Translations under genes and position numbers: made by a program
In this document: in pieces, positions 13,110 through 25,274 of the stretch
Layout of the letters: every line of letters begins with the position of its first letter
Numbering within the stretch: position 1 is the stretch's first letter
Notes under the pieces: model-generated
The model's database searches: none
What the model was told of the DNA's origin: nothing
What the model saw: the letters and a program-made list of their open reading frames with translations, nothing else
Source: Neolentinus lepideus HHB14362 ss-1
Lineage: Eukaryota > Basidiomycota > Agaricomycetes > Gloeophyllales > Gloeophyllaceae
Assembly: GCA_001632425.1 (NCBI GenBank)
Contig: KV425561.1
Location: forward strand, 434,001-498,000
Direction: 5' to 3'
Length of the DNA: 64,000 nucleotides

Positions 13110-14926
13110 ATGCAACTGCACGACATGGATGGGCAAGAGGAACGCGTCAAAAGAATCCTCGCTGGCCGTGTCTTTGATCCCTATACACTTGATTTCCACG
13201 AGAATCAACTTATCACAGTTTCGGAGGACTCAGGGCTTATCATTGACGTGCGCCCATACACGGAGCGTGATTGGGAGGAGATACAGCACAGGTATGCCAA
13301 CGACGGAAGCATAGTCGATTTGAGAGCCCAAACCGTGCTCCCGGGCTTTGTGGATGTCCATGTACACTGTAAGAATCCCGGTACCATCTATGAAGACGTC
13401 AGCCAAAGTTGACTAGTCCCTCTTGCCGATGCCCCTTTGTAGTCTTCCTCCATCCTTACAGCGAAACGAGCTGGGATGATCAGCTCACAAAAGAGAGTCT
13501 TTCCGAGCGAACGGTGCGGGCCGCCTTGCATGCAAGAAGGACACTAATGGCCGGTTACACGGCTGTCAGGTAAGCAGGCCATTCACTTAATCCAGGAAAT
13601 CCGAATATCATGATCATGACTTGGTGGATGACCTTAGGGATCTCGGTACGGAAGGCGCTCAAGACGCAGATGTCGGTCTGCGAAAGTGTATTTCGGGACC
13701 AGCGGCCCTTATTCCAGGTCCCAGGTATTTCTGCGTAACCCGGGCTATTGTGCCGACTGGTGCATACGGTATGTAGCCTTCTGTTGTGGATATGAAGAAG
13801 CAGGATTGAGCAACATTCTTCTGATGCATTCGAAATTTACAGGACCCAAGGGTACTGTCTATCCGAACAAGGAAGGCATAGATGGTATCACAGGTGCTGA
13901 AGTAGCTGATGGAAGGGACGAATGTCGAAAGGCCATTAGACGACAAATTGGAGCAGGAGCGGATCAAATAAAGGTGCAGGTAGCATTATCGTCTCCGACA
14001 ATCGTAGATACTCATCAAGCACACATTGTAGATCTATGCAAGTAAGGTTACACCAAGTCTTCCTCGCCACTATGTCCTGAGGCCTCGTGCATCTAGATTA
14101 CCGTTTCCGTTCACGAGCCATCCAAGTGTCCACGAAGCAAGGTGCTGCATCGATAAGCACCTTTAGTCGAGATGAGCTTGAAGAGCTGATATCGACTGCT
14201 TCTTTATATGGGGTGAAGGTCGCTGCGCATGCCACAGAGCGAGAGACTATTCGTCACCTTCAAAGACTTGGTATCCATTCAATTGAACACGGATTCAATA
14301 TTCTGGGTGAAGCCGCCATGGAAGAGGATCCGGCGAAGCTGGAACATTCCATGATAAGTGCGCTTGGACTCGATGATAACGACCGGTTCGAATTGGCCCC
14401 GCATCGCCACCCGACATCTATGATCTGGGTACCAACGCTTTCTGTCATGTGGGTTCTACAGCCAGAGACCTTCGCACAGTCGCCTGTGGCCAAGGCCTTC
14501 CGGACAGCTCTTAGACTGGGATACAAGCACTTTGCTTGCGGTGGAGATACCGGTGTGTTCCCCCATGGCGACAACGCTCTCGAGATGAAGTTAATGGTGC
14601 GCCTCGGCGCGGACTGGAGGGAAGTGCTCCAATGGGGCACGCTCGGTGGGTGGAAGTGCCTGAGAAGCATGGCTTGGGAAGGACCAGAAGGCGAAAGACG
14701 TCTGAGTGCAGTGGAAAGTGGAACTGAAGTTGCAGATCCAAGGATTGTGGGAGATAATGAAGTGCCTTTCGGTGCTATCAGGAAGGGATGGGCAGCAGAT
14801 ATCATCGCGACCTCCGGAAACCTGACAGAAGACTTCGAGGAAGCGGTGTCGAAAGAGCGCATCCTTTTCGTCATGAAGGGAGGGCAGATCTTCAAACAAA
14901 ACGGAACGGAGCTTTCCTGGCCCTGA
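13110..14926 (+). CDS. Amidohydrolase (imidazolonepropionase-like, metal-dependent); one doubtful splice junction
   Basis: Metal-dependent hydrolase of the amidohydrolase superfamily, probably cytosolic, substrate unknown. The in-frame ATG is at 13110 (MQLHDMDGQEER). Seen in order: the beta-sandwich start (RILAGRVFDPYT), the first metal ligands VDVHVH, GADQIK (expected Lys position), VAAHA, SIEHG and ACGGDTGV (final Asp), then the C-terminal sandwich ending MKGGQIFKQNGTELSWP. Introns near 13372-13443, 13571-13638 and 13770-13842 are clean. Between GADQIK (about 13978) and DYRFRSR (about 14097) the downstream frame needs a phase-1 donor, and I find no GT donor that provides it. A GC donor, a sequence error or a disabling mutation are all possible. 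All metal-ligand motifs are otherwise retained. Confidence 0.75.
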
Positions 14927-17634
14927 AGGCCTGATGTCATGTTAAATTCAGCTGCTCTCGGACCGGCGAACTGGAAGAAATGGACGACGTCTTGTGAATA
15001 GTTCGTTCATGCAAGGAAAAGATGATGACACATCAAAACTTATATATTGCCTAAGACCAAGAGTCTAAAACAATAACCTGATGAACTAGTCTTGTACTAG
15101 TAAGATTGTCTGTCCCGAAACTACGACCACGACACGAATATACAAGTTCGTGATCAACTCTACGGAGACGTACCGAACTCGAACCCATGTGATCTACACG
15201 CTTGCATAACGCTAGCCCGTGGCATGAGTGACCGAGCCATGTCGATCTGCCACGACCGTAACAGACCCCCAATGTGAGATGTTCCTCGAAGGACAGGGAG
15301 GGTCTTGACTGGGTACGTGGAGCCGAGACACATCAGTAATTGCGGACAACACTGAATAACTCAAGTTCATGGTATGTAATGGTTGCAAAGACTTAAGAGT
15401 ATTGCATGAGGAAACATAGAATTGTGAAATTTTTGTAGTTTGTTTATATAGGGGAGCTTAGTCAGCTTTCACACGTTTCTGGCTTTATGCATTTATGGAT
15501 CGCGAGTCACCAGTCGTGGCGGCTATGGTTTGGCTATGGTTATGATCCAGACATTCCTACTACCGGCCTGAAGCTAGTTCTTGGACTGTGGATTTACATC
15601 TACACAACCTCACCGGATGTCGTGTCCGGTCCTCATCACGATCAGTGCTCTTGATATGCCTTCACCCACTTCCTGAAGACTTCAACAGAGCGTCCTCTGG
15701 ACATATCGTAACATCACATTTCTATCTGAGAACCTCACTGTCAGCGAGGACTGAGACGCTAGCCATTGTTGCCCAGAAGTTTCCCTGAAGCACGTATGAA
15801 GACTTATGGAGACACGTCCATCTCCGTATCTGCACACGGCGCACTGTTCGCGTTCGTTTACGCTACCGTTTTCTGTGCAGGCTTATATGTTGTGTTGGAT
15901 AGACCGGATTTTCGAACACGCTTAACATGGTCCTTGCAGGCGGCATTTGTACGTTCTCATGCATATGTCCCGAGGGCAACAGGTTATGCCAGAGCCAGTG
16001 AACTCGAAGGAACCTCCCCGAACGCAATCTCTGGTTTCAAATGACAAACCACACTATGGAGCAGCTCTTGACAATTGAGCGAACAGTGTTCTCCAGCCGG
16101 ACATTGACAACACAGGGTCCAGTCTGGAAGAGCACGTTACATGCGCCGGAGCAATACGCAGTCTTTCATCTCTATTAGGGCGACTTCTTGTGCCACTCAA
16201 GTGTGGACGAGAAGCTACCTCGGGAGCAGTCAGAGCTTCGTTATTGCAATGCAGCACGGTAAGGGTCTCATACAGGGTCTTGATACAATAGACCCTGGCC
16301 TCATTGCGAGCGACGGCGCACACAGACGTGGAATCTTGGGTTTCCAGGCCTTCACATACGCAACAAGCTCCTCTTTAACAGCTGGAGAATTCCTGGTCAC
16401 GTCTGCAGGTCTGTAGCTCAACGTTTGGTTCGTACGTCGGGACTCGGGACTAGCCTGCTGCGCACACAGTCACGGCGTTCCTACCCTATCTAGACGTCAG
16501 TAAGGGAAGAGTTTCAGGATATAATGGTATGATGCATCGCCCTAACCGCAATGGCCCTGCTCATTTGGGTCGACGACGGATAGTTTCCTTATATCTCAAC
16601 CCCTTTCTACCGAATCATGGCTAGTCTTACTACTAAAATGTGCATACGAGGTACTTTCATTCGGTCGGTTTCAACTTGTCCGCGATTCCCTCTTCAACGA
16701 CTAGATATGGGTATTGCACCAAGACTTTCTGAGCTACTCAATCTACTTATCACGCCTGACGATGGCAGCAGCTTTGCTTCAGCAACATTATGAGACAGAC
16801 CCGCACCTCTAAGTGCTTGTCCTGAGATATTTGGACTGAGCTGGAACGTTTTGGACTGGGTGCAGGCTCTTCCAGTGCTGCTATAACTTCGTTCTTTTCG
16901 AAGTCCTGATGTCCGAGTGCCTGTTCAGTGTCAGGGGGTGGTAGGATCGGAAGTAACTCGTACCCTAACCGCCAGAAATTGAGAAACAAAGTCACCATCC
17001 TTAAAGTCTATCCTGAAGCGGTCGAGGGGGCTCGCATGATCGATAGCTTTTAGGTGACATCCATCTTGGGTGTTCGGAAAGCTTGCCTTCAGCAGACAAA
17101 TTCGGAACATGACGGGATAAGTGTCGACGACATGGGCTCAAATACCTGGCACAGAAACACATGTACGGGTCCGCGTAAATTTTCTCTTGAACCAAGCTAC
17201 ATGCACTATTGATACAAACAATTAGCCTCATACAAGTTATAACAGAGTCATTAATGGGGAGACACATCGAATAGCACAATGAACGCATGCAGTCACATAT
17301 TGTCACACCTCTCGTTTCCCTCCACCTTCCCGAAAGAAATGCTGGTAGTCATATTATACTTAACTTGTTACACTATTTCAAGGTGGTGCGGGCTTGGAAT
17401 TATCTGGGCACTGAAGTACTGACAGTCCAACTGAGGGGTTCTGAAGAAAATCGTGATGAGATCGACCTCACCTCATGTGTCGGCAACTCCCGTTGTCAGC
17501 CCCTTAATTGTGACACTAGTACTACTGACATCATTAATCGGCAAGGTGATCTAACGAAACACATACTTGGGCGAGAAGAGATATATATAATGTTCCTCGC
17601 AGCCAGGTAACTGTGACTTCACTGAGACTCGCTC
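14927..17634. other. 2.7 kb without a supported gene
   Basis: Only short frames. One, 15796-16044 plus, starts MKTYGDTSIS and has a hydrophobic segment (ALFAFVYATVFCAGLYVVLD), but it has no homology I recognise and no convincing splice partners. A GGTTCGAGTTC B-box-like string on the minus strand near 15180 lacks a tRNA fold around it. Confidence 0.5.
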
Positions 17635-18624
17635 ATGGAACCCTCCGCTTCTGCCGCTACATTATCTACACGTCTCAGATTGCAAAACACCGCAGCGAAT
17701 GTAGTACACAGGCTAGGAAGGTCCCCGTTGACAGCAATTACCTGCATTGCAACGTTACTGGGAGCCATCTGGTCCATTAGAGATTACAATGCATGGATCA
17801 GTTTTGGCACGTTTATACATTCACATGGCTTGTCAAAGGAGCTAACTGTGAGCCAACAGGAACGGGAGGAACTCCCGCGAACCTCTCCGGCTATTGGAGG
17901 ATCACGAAGCTTCGCCTTGCTCTTCTAATGAGTAGGAGAAACTTGCGTGATCCAACGCCCTTGGACCTAAAAGCTGTTACGGGCCTTGCTTTCCTAGACC
18001 GTCTTCCGAATAGGAAAGGCGGAAGGCCGCAGATTCTGCCTAGGTGCGTGGCATGCTGATCACAAGCTACTCGCCTTATACTGCACAGACCACTACCGCA
18101 GCGCCAGAATCCCGAGCCCATACCACCTGCAACGAAGGATGTATGCAATACTCGTTCAATGTCGTCGGAGATGATATTGACGTTGACATCCTCCAGCGAC
18201 TTATGGCCTTAATGAGTAAACTACAATCAGAATATCCCGAGCTGCTTATTCTCAAGAAATCAGCTACCGAGGGCGGGAGTACTGATGCTATTTATGCAAA
18301 ACCAGACTTATCAACGTTAAGCAATGATGCGGATGTCTTGAAGCTGGAGATCGCCCATGCACATCCTCAAGACTCATCATTACACCTTCTTCTTTCCCCT
18401 GAGGACGCTGCGAAGGTCATCAGAGCAGACTGGGGCGAGCGTTTCCCACTTCACTACGTTCCTGACGGATGGGTAAGGTACAGATCAGCTCCCCGTTCCT
18501 CTCAGCTGACAAGTGATTGCAGATCATGGTGTACGCACCAAGAGATGACGCTGAATTGGACGTGATTGAGAAGATAGTGAGAGCATCGGTGGCGTACGCT
18601 ACAGGGATTCCAGTCTTGAAATGA
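17635..18624 (+). CDS. DUF5519 / luciferase-like-domain protein, N-terminal membrane segment
   Basis: Hypothetical protein of a fungal family annotated as luciferase-like or DUF5519; biochemical role unknown. The ATG at 17635 begins MEPSASAATLSTRLRL. A hydrophobic segment at about residues 30-48 (PLTAITCIATLLGAIW) suggests a membrane anchor. Family hallmarks follow: FLDRLPNRKGGRP, then LEIAHAHPQDSSLHLLLSP, then VIRADWGERFPL, and after a last intron (about 18475-18523) IMVYAPRDDAELDVIEKIV. The stop is at 18624. The first two introns (about 17800-17858 and 18050-18090) are less certain because the donor sites are weak. It stands alone between two gene-poor stretches. Confidence 0.68.
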
Positions 18625-20035
18625 TATGCTTTGGACTGTTGAGTGTCCCTACTCGCCGATATGTCGTGACAAGCAGAGGGCTGCATATTGACGATCGCAT
18701 CATGATGTGAACGGGATGCCCTTTGATTCTACATTGTCTGAGGCTTAGGCATAAGCACAAGGAGATTGCCGATCATGATACGTTCTACTATTCGCTCACT
18801 TAGTTATAGATGGTACTTATGGTATCAAAGATAAGTGTCTTCGGAAGAATTCAAAGGCGCAAAGTGGGATATGGAGCTTGGAGCGCCCTACATGAATACG
18901 CCAGCTTCTCCGAGCATTCCATGAGAACGATCCCACTGATATCTCGGTATGGATACTCACCTCCTGTACGAAAGTTCCAGCCGCGGAACTACTATCCTAG
19001 GCCTTCGAGGGGTACGAACCGTGATTTTTACAAAACTGTCCAATTTTGACATTCCGGGAATCCGGTGACTTAAGCGGATTGGTACGTTTGTGAAGCCAAA
19101 ATTAGAATATCTCAAACGTCAAGCAAAATACTCTCAAATCTAAACGTTTCAGACGCTATCGGCATTACTTAGCTTGTGTGAGACATGACTTTGTTCACCA
19201 ATATGCCCTGATCTGGGCTTCGACGTCCAACACCGGCATCACTCAGTATCCTCTTCCACTCAAGACACAGCCTTCAAATTCTGCCAGAAAGTAGACAATG
19301 GTTATATGAATGATGCCTAAAAGAAATTATGTCTGTATCGCAGCTTGGTCTCCCAAGACGGGCTTTCTGTAAATGTTTTAGAGAACCCCTCAAGGGCATA
19401 GTAGGACTATGCTGCGTCACCACGGTGATCAACTTAAAACCAGCTCGGTAAATATCGAATAGAATTTGTAGCAAAAAAGCACTCTGACTTCTGGATCGAA
19501 CGGCGTGACAGAAGGGAGAAAATGGACCCGATCGAAAAGTCAAACCATCAAGCAGCCGTCGATGGGTCGCAAGGCATGGTGCGCAGAGTAGGAAAAGGCA
19601 GAGAATCTATGACCAGGGATGCTATATAGCGACACGGATGTCTTTGGCAGCCTTTAAACGCAACTTTCGGATGAGATCGACTCCAAGAAAGCATTGAATC
19701 GGGAAAACGCCTCAATACGGCAGACAGAGGTCGGCAGGTTGATGAGCGGCATCAGCGACGGCCAGCGACTGGGAAAACACGCAGGGCAACGGTGCCGGCG
19801 CCGAACTCTAGACCGTGTAGAGGATGCCATAGCGAGTACTCACTGCTGAAGGTGATCCCGAAGGCTGCTCGTCGCATCGAAGACAGGGCCGACGAGCTTA
19901 GTCAGCCGGCACAGCTTGGTTCCGCTCGGTGAGTGTAGTTGTTCCCGCTCCTACGCCCAATGAATGGACAAGTTCGGTGCAAGCATCATCCTGCATTGGC
20001 CGACGCTATTGCCGCTTCGGTTGTTTGGCGGGTCG
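18625..20035. other. 1.4 kb upstream of the MFS gene, no gene seen
   Basis: Short frames only. The last few hundred bases must carry the MFS transporter promoter. Confidence 0.5.
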
Positions 20036-20043
20036 TATAAATA
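20036..20043 (+). promoter_or_regulatory. TATA box of the MFS transporter gene
   Basis: TATAAATA about 122 bp before the ATG at 20165, followed by a strongly pyrimidine-rich (CT) leader at about 20079-20160, a layout typical of well-expressed fungal genes. Confidence 0.6.
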
Positions 20044-20164
20044 TGAAGTCATTCCGCAACCACAAGAATCCGCATCGTCACTCCCCCTCCCTCCTCTTAA
20101 ATCCTTTTTCTTTTCTCTCTCTTTCTAGACTTCATAAACCTCTAGATTCTTCTCCTTTGCCATC

Positions 20165-22137
20165 ATGACGACCTCTTCCAACTCTACTGTACATAACTCC
20201 CCTAATAACTCGGGTACTTCGACCCGATCCTTTTCCCCTTCTCCTACTGTCCACGACGAATCATCTGGTCCTCGATTGCCTACCTCACATACCCAGGAAG
20301 CACCCGATCTCAGTTTCCCTTATCAAACAACCGACTATCTACGGACTGGTCTCTCTAATGAATATCGAGAGGTTGACCCTACCGGCGTCGTGCCCTTGGA
20401 GGGCGCACTCTTTCGGGCACCTACTAAGGAAGCAGGGAAATTGGACGTGGAGAAGGCTCACCAGCTAAAGGATGTCCAGCTTGTGGTTTGGAAACCGGAT
20501 GATCCCGAGGATCCTCGTAACTGGTCCAACGGGTATCGTTGGTGTAAGCAAGTCAGTATCCTACGTGCACTCCCGTTAAGTTGACTGTACCCTATAGATC
20601 TTACTGCGGTGGTGGCTTTATCCGTCATCGCCTGCGCCTTTGGATCTGCCATTGTCACTGGCGACTTTGATGGCATTGAAGCGGAGTTTGGCGTGAGCGA
20701 AGTCGTCGTTGCGCTCAGTGTATCGTTGATGGTAGTCGGCTTTGGGTAAGGTTAATCTCCCTTTACACGCGTAACATTCTTAATTCGTGTTTAGCATCGG
20801 TCCGCTGGCTTGGTCTCCGCTATCTGAGCTGTATGGACGAAAGTTACTTCTGGCTGTACCGTTCTGGGTATATGTTATCTTTAACATACCTTGTGCACTC
20901 GCTAAGAACATCGGCACTCTTCTCGTTTGTCGGTTCCTCTGCGGTATCTTCGCAAGCGCTCCTTTGACTCTTGCTGGCGGTGTCATCAGTGACATCTGGG
21001 ATAACAACGAGCGAGGTTTTGCAATTGCTGTAAGCGCTTGTCGTTCATTTTATTACTCGGCGCCTAATTTTTCTGTAGATTTTTGCTGCTGCTCCATACG
21101 GTGGTCCAGTTTTAGCTCCACTCGTTGGCGGCTTCATCGGTATGCAGGTCGGCTGGCGCTGGCTCTTCTGGGTCAACATGATCTTCGCCGCGGTTTGTGC
21201 CGTTTTAGTTACCATCATGCCCGAGACGTACGCCCCCGTCCTCTTGAAGAAGCGTGCCGCGAGGATGCGGAAAGAGCAAGGCCGTGACAATATAGTTACC
21301 GAACAGGAATTGTTTCCCCGGCCATTCAGCGAAGTCCTCGTTGAGACGTTGATCAGGCCCTTCCAGATGCTATTGACGGAGCCCATCTTGCTCTTGATGT
21401 CTCTTTATATCTCCCTCATCTACGGCTTGCTGTACGCGTTCTTCTTCTCTTTCCCCGTCGTCTTTGGGGAGGGATACGGCTTCAGTGATGGGATTGTGGG
21501 TGTCACTTTCTGTAGTGTCCTCATTGGTCTGGCCATCGCTCTGCTCGTGACGCCCCGACTGGAGAAATTTTATGCAAAGAAGGTGGAAGAGGGTGGTGGT
21601 AAAGCAGACCCTGAAGCGCGTTTGCCCGGCATGATGCTCGGGGCACCTTTCGTACCCATTTGTAAGTCTTTTTTACCGCTCCTTATCCTCGTCCCCTTCT
21701 GATTATTCCCGTTCAGCGCTATTCATTTTTGGATGGACGGCTCCCCCTTATGTCAACCCGGTAGGGGGTAACTGGGTTGGCCCTTGTATATCTGGTATTC
21801 CTTTCGGCTTTGGGATGGTTGTAATCTACTTCGCCGCCAACGCGTACCTCATCGACGCCTTCCCTGCTTATGTCGCTTCTGCTCTCGCGGCTAAAGTCGT
21901 GGTTCGAAGTGGTATGGGTGCTGCCATGCCTTTGTTCATGGTCCAGATGTTCCATGGTCTCGGTAACGGATGGGCTGCGTCTCTCCTTGCATTCCTCGCA
22001 CTAGGCATCGTAAGCCCTTGTTTCCTGTAATAATGCCATGGACCTGTATTGACATATCTTCACAGTGCCCGATTCCATTCTTGTTCTATAGATACGGAAA
22101 GTCTATCCGAGCGCGTTCGAAGCGTGCTGCTTCATAA
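20165..22137 (+). CDS. MFS transporter, DHA1 / polyamine-multidrug type
   Basis: Twelve-helix proton antiporter of the plasma membrane, most like fungal Tpo/Flr1-type drug and polyamine exporters. The start at 20165 is ATG in good context. About 130 residues of Ser/Thr/Pro-rich cytosolic tail lead to the family motif WKPDDPEDPRNWSNGYRW, just before helix 1. Other landmarks are IVTGDFDGI (helix 1), LSELYGRKL (motif A loop), VCRFLCGIFASAPLTLAGG, APYGGPVLAPLVGGF and GWRWLFWVNM (motif C region). A central loop (PETYAPVLLKKRAARMRKEQ) follows, then helices 7-12 ending RARSKRAAS. Introns near 20543, 20748, 21029, 21662 and 22011 all splice in frame. No neighbouring biosynthetic genes point to a substrate. 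Confidence 0.92.
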
Positions 22138-22716
22138 ATGACGTTCCGTGCTGGATGTTCGCCTTTCTCTCAAAATTCCCTCTTGGCCGCCCCATTACTA
22201 CGCCTCCGCATAAAGTTCATCCCACGCCTTCGCATTCGAACTTCTTCAACTCCATAGCTAATTTATTGTATATACATAGCACGCTTTGCTCTCGCTATCA
22301 GTTGCAATTCTTTCTTTGTCTGTAGGTTTCCATGTTGTCTCCATAATAGAAGCATCTCCGCACTGTATATCACCGTTAAGGCGCATTACAATCCGCAATA
22401 TGCAGTAAAATTTGGTTAGATCTAATACGCGATCGCCAAAGTTCTGTTCAATACGTTCATACGAGTCTGACAGTGGTCGGCCACGTTTCTGCACCGCTTT
22501 CGCTTCTGACACGCCATTGATCCTCCGTCGCAAGGGGCTGCTTTGATTCCTGTAGCCAACTACTGCTTTACCCTTCGAGTCTTAATCCCGGTATACCGGG
22601 CTGGAGAGTAACATCATGTCTACCCTTCGCCAGAGGAAAGGGGAGGCCTCGCGTAAATCGAGCGTAGACAGTAGCACTGAACATGTGCGGTAGCGTCTTC
22701 ACTCCGAGTGAAGGCT
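22138..22716. other. Intergenic between MFS and GH47 genes
   Basis: About 580 bp. It should contain the MFS 3'UTR and GH47 promoter. No ORF of note. Confidence 0.5.
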
Positions 22717-25274
22717 ATGTTATATCTAATAACCAGACAGACAGAGGCTAACCGCTCGTCACAAAATACGTTTCGGTTAGCGTATCTGGCTTTCGGGGCT
22801 GTTGTAGCGGTCTTATTGTATTTGGTACCCCGTCTCATGTGTTCGCCTTCGTAACCGTTGACATTCTCGTGACTAGTATCCCAACACGATCCTGAAAGCG
22901 GCGGAGCAGTGGTTAGGATCTTCCCAAGTCGATACCTCTATCCTAGGCACCGCACACGAAGTGGATTTTTCCGCGGACGCTGAGAAACAGAATGCTGTCG
23001 TAGCAGCTTTCAAGGTGTGTGGCGCTGGTCAGAGGTCAAGCTACATCCATTGACAACACGATACATAGCATGCGTGGTTGGCTTACGGTATTTATCTTGT
23101 GGTACGAGAGTTATTTCACCATACTAACTAGTCCAGAGAGGGATGCCATGGGAGACGATGAATATCACCCAATAAGTCGCAAGGGTTCCAACCTGACGCA
23201 AGCGGGCGGGATTGGATACACCGTAGCTGATTCTATCGATACTATGCTCATAATGGGCCTGGATGAGGAGTATCAGAGAGCTAGAGAATGGGTGGCCACT
23301 AAGATGTCGTTCGAACGAGATGCGAACTTTAATACGTTTGAGGTCGATGAACTGATGCTCGGCTCATACAGAGACTAATCCTCCCCTCTTTAGACCACCA
23401 TACGAGTTCTTGGAGGCCTTCTTGCCGCATACCACTTGTCGCACGAGGACCCAGTGTTCTTGGAAAAAGCCGTAGACCTTGGCGACAGAATTCTCGCCAC
23501 GTTCGACACACCGTCTGGCCTCCCATTGACCATGGTTAACTTGGGTCGTCAGACCGGCGTAGCAGATCCTGACTACCCAGGCTTAGTCAGCACTGCTGAG
23601 GTCGCCACACTGCAGCTCGAGTTCCGTTACCTGACCCTACTCACAGATGAAGATGTCTATTGGAAGAAGGCCGAGAAGGTATTCATTCGATTCCTGGTAG
23701 GCTCGCTTGTTGACTGGTACCGCAGGTCATGGCCATCATCAAGGCAGCTCGTATGCCACCGGGCTTGGCTACAATATTTATGAAGTGAGGACTCCAAGTC
23801 TTAAGTGTTGGCATCGTTCTCATACTTTGTATAGCTATCAGGAAGGTCGATTTGTCCCTGCGGCCATTCGATTAGGATCCCGGGGGGACTCCTACTACGA
23901 ATATCTTCTGTGGGTAGCATATCTGTTTGGCCGTGAGGTATCTTCTGATCTATCCCCCCAGGAAACAATACCTGCAAACCGTGAGTCGATCGCAGATGTC
24001 AAGACTAGCACCCTTAACGCTTGTTTTCCTTAGAATCGCACGGAGAGCGTATACCGCGAGGCATGAATATTTCTTCCGAAACGATGCAACGTCCTTATGA
24101 AGACTCTGTTAGATGTATATGGATACCATGGACGCTATCCACGGTCACCTCATCCAGACTAGCGTGAATAAACGATTGACTTATACGGCCGAACTTATAC
24201 CAGAGCGGTCTCGCAATGGCGAATTGTGAGTACTGACCCCGTACTTCGAGGTGACTTATCGGTAGCTCTACTAGGTCATGGCGTTTGACACCGAAGCAGG
24301 ATCATTTAGTATGCTTCATAGGTGGTTCGCTCATGCTCGGAGCTGTAACCACCGACGCGTTGATCGAAGACGTCCCTGTCCCGCCGAGCGCACAGTTCTT
24401 AACGTCGCAAGGAGTGCGCGATTGGAAGACTGGCGCGGAACTCATTAGAACTTGTATGGCTACGCACGAAACGGCGACGTGGGTGTTTTTGTGGCTACTT
24501 CTCTTCCAACACTGATTCGTAATACTACTTGCGCAGGGGTTTGGCTCCCGAGATTGTCCATTTCAGGATCCCAAGTGACGGTGTGGATGCGATGTTGCAA
24601 GGACAAGCCCCTCAAGACTGGTACATCAAAGGAGCAAGGTGATAAGTATTAGCTTCCGCGTAATAAGGATATATCTGCTAACGCTGTGATAGGCCAGGAC
24701 AATTTCCACCTTTAGATGCTCGTTACATCTTACGGTATGTCCAATCTAACTTCTAACCGCTCGCTCTTGTAACTGAGTCGTGTGCACAGCCCCGAAACAG
24801 TGGAGTCTCTGTTCCTCGCATTCCGCGTATCTGGCGATAAGAGGTATCGCGATTGGGGCTGGCAGATCTTCCAGGCAATCGAGAAATATTGCCGTATTGA
24901 AAGCGGTGGATACGCCAGTGTCGTTAACGTTGATGAACTGCCTGCGAGACACGAAGACAAGATGGAGACTTTCATGATGGTCAGTACTCGTGTCTGTTGA
25001 ATCATGCACGACTCTGACAGACCATTAGAGCGAAACTCTGAAGTACCTCTACCTTCTGTTCGCCGACGCCTCTGTATTGCCGCTATCAGGTATGATTCCA
25101 TCAATCGTGCTTTTGAGTTCTCCTCGATTGTTTCCACCTATCTTGCAGATTATGTATTCAATACAGAAGTGTGTATCTTTTCAGTTCTATCGATGGATGT
25201 CTTGAAGGCTAAGTTTGTTGTAGGCCCATCCTTTCCCGGTCTTCAACCCGCCGATTCGGACGGGGTTTTCCTAA
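22717..25274 (+). CDS. Class I alpha-1,2-mannosidase (GH47), type II membrane protein
   Basis: ER/Golgi enzyme that trims alpha-1,2-linked mannose from N-glycans. The ATG at 22717 starts a short cytosolic tail and a signal anchor (LAYLAFGAVVAVLLYL, residues about 25-40). The catalytic barrel follows: HAWLAYERDAMGDDEYHPIS, GGIGYTVADSIDTMLIMGL, FETTIRVLGGLLAAYHL, IRLGSRGDSYYEYLL, LTPKQDHLVCFIGGSLMLGA, ARYILRPETVESLF and NTEAHPFPVF (the Thr of NTEAHP normally binds Ca2+). About sixteen introns of about 40-65 nt break the 2.56 kb gene. One of them, 24061-24112, begins with GC rather than GT yet restores a perfect family match (YREMYMDTMDAI). No stop or frameshift remains after splicing, so I call it functional. 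Confidence 0.9.

Noticed and set aside
15140..15270. tRNA- or SINE-like string on minus (GGTTCGAGTTC B-box with TGGCTCGGTC A-box-like upstream)
   Set aside because: The flanking bases do not form a T stem or acceptor stem, and no 3' tail or duplication was found.
15796..16044. Frame with a hydrophobic segment starting MKTYGDTSIS
   Set aside because: Too short, no splice-consistent extension and no family resemblance.
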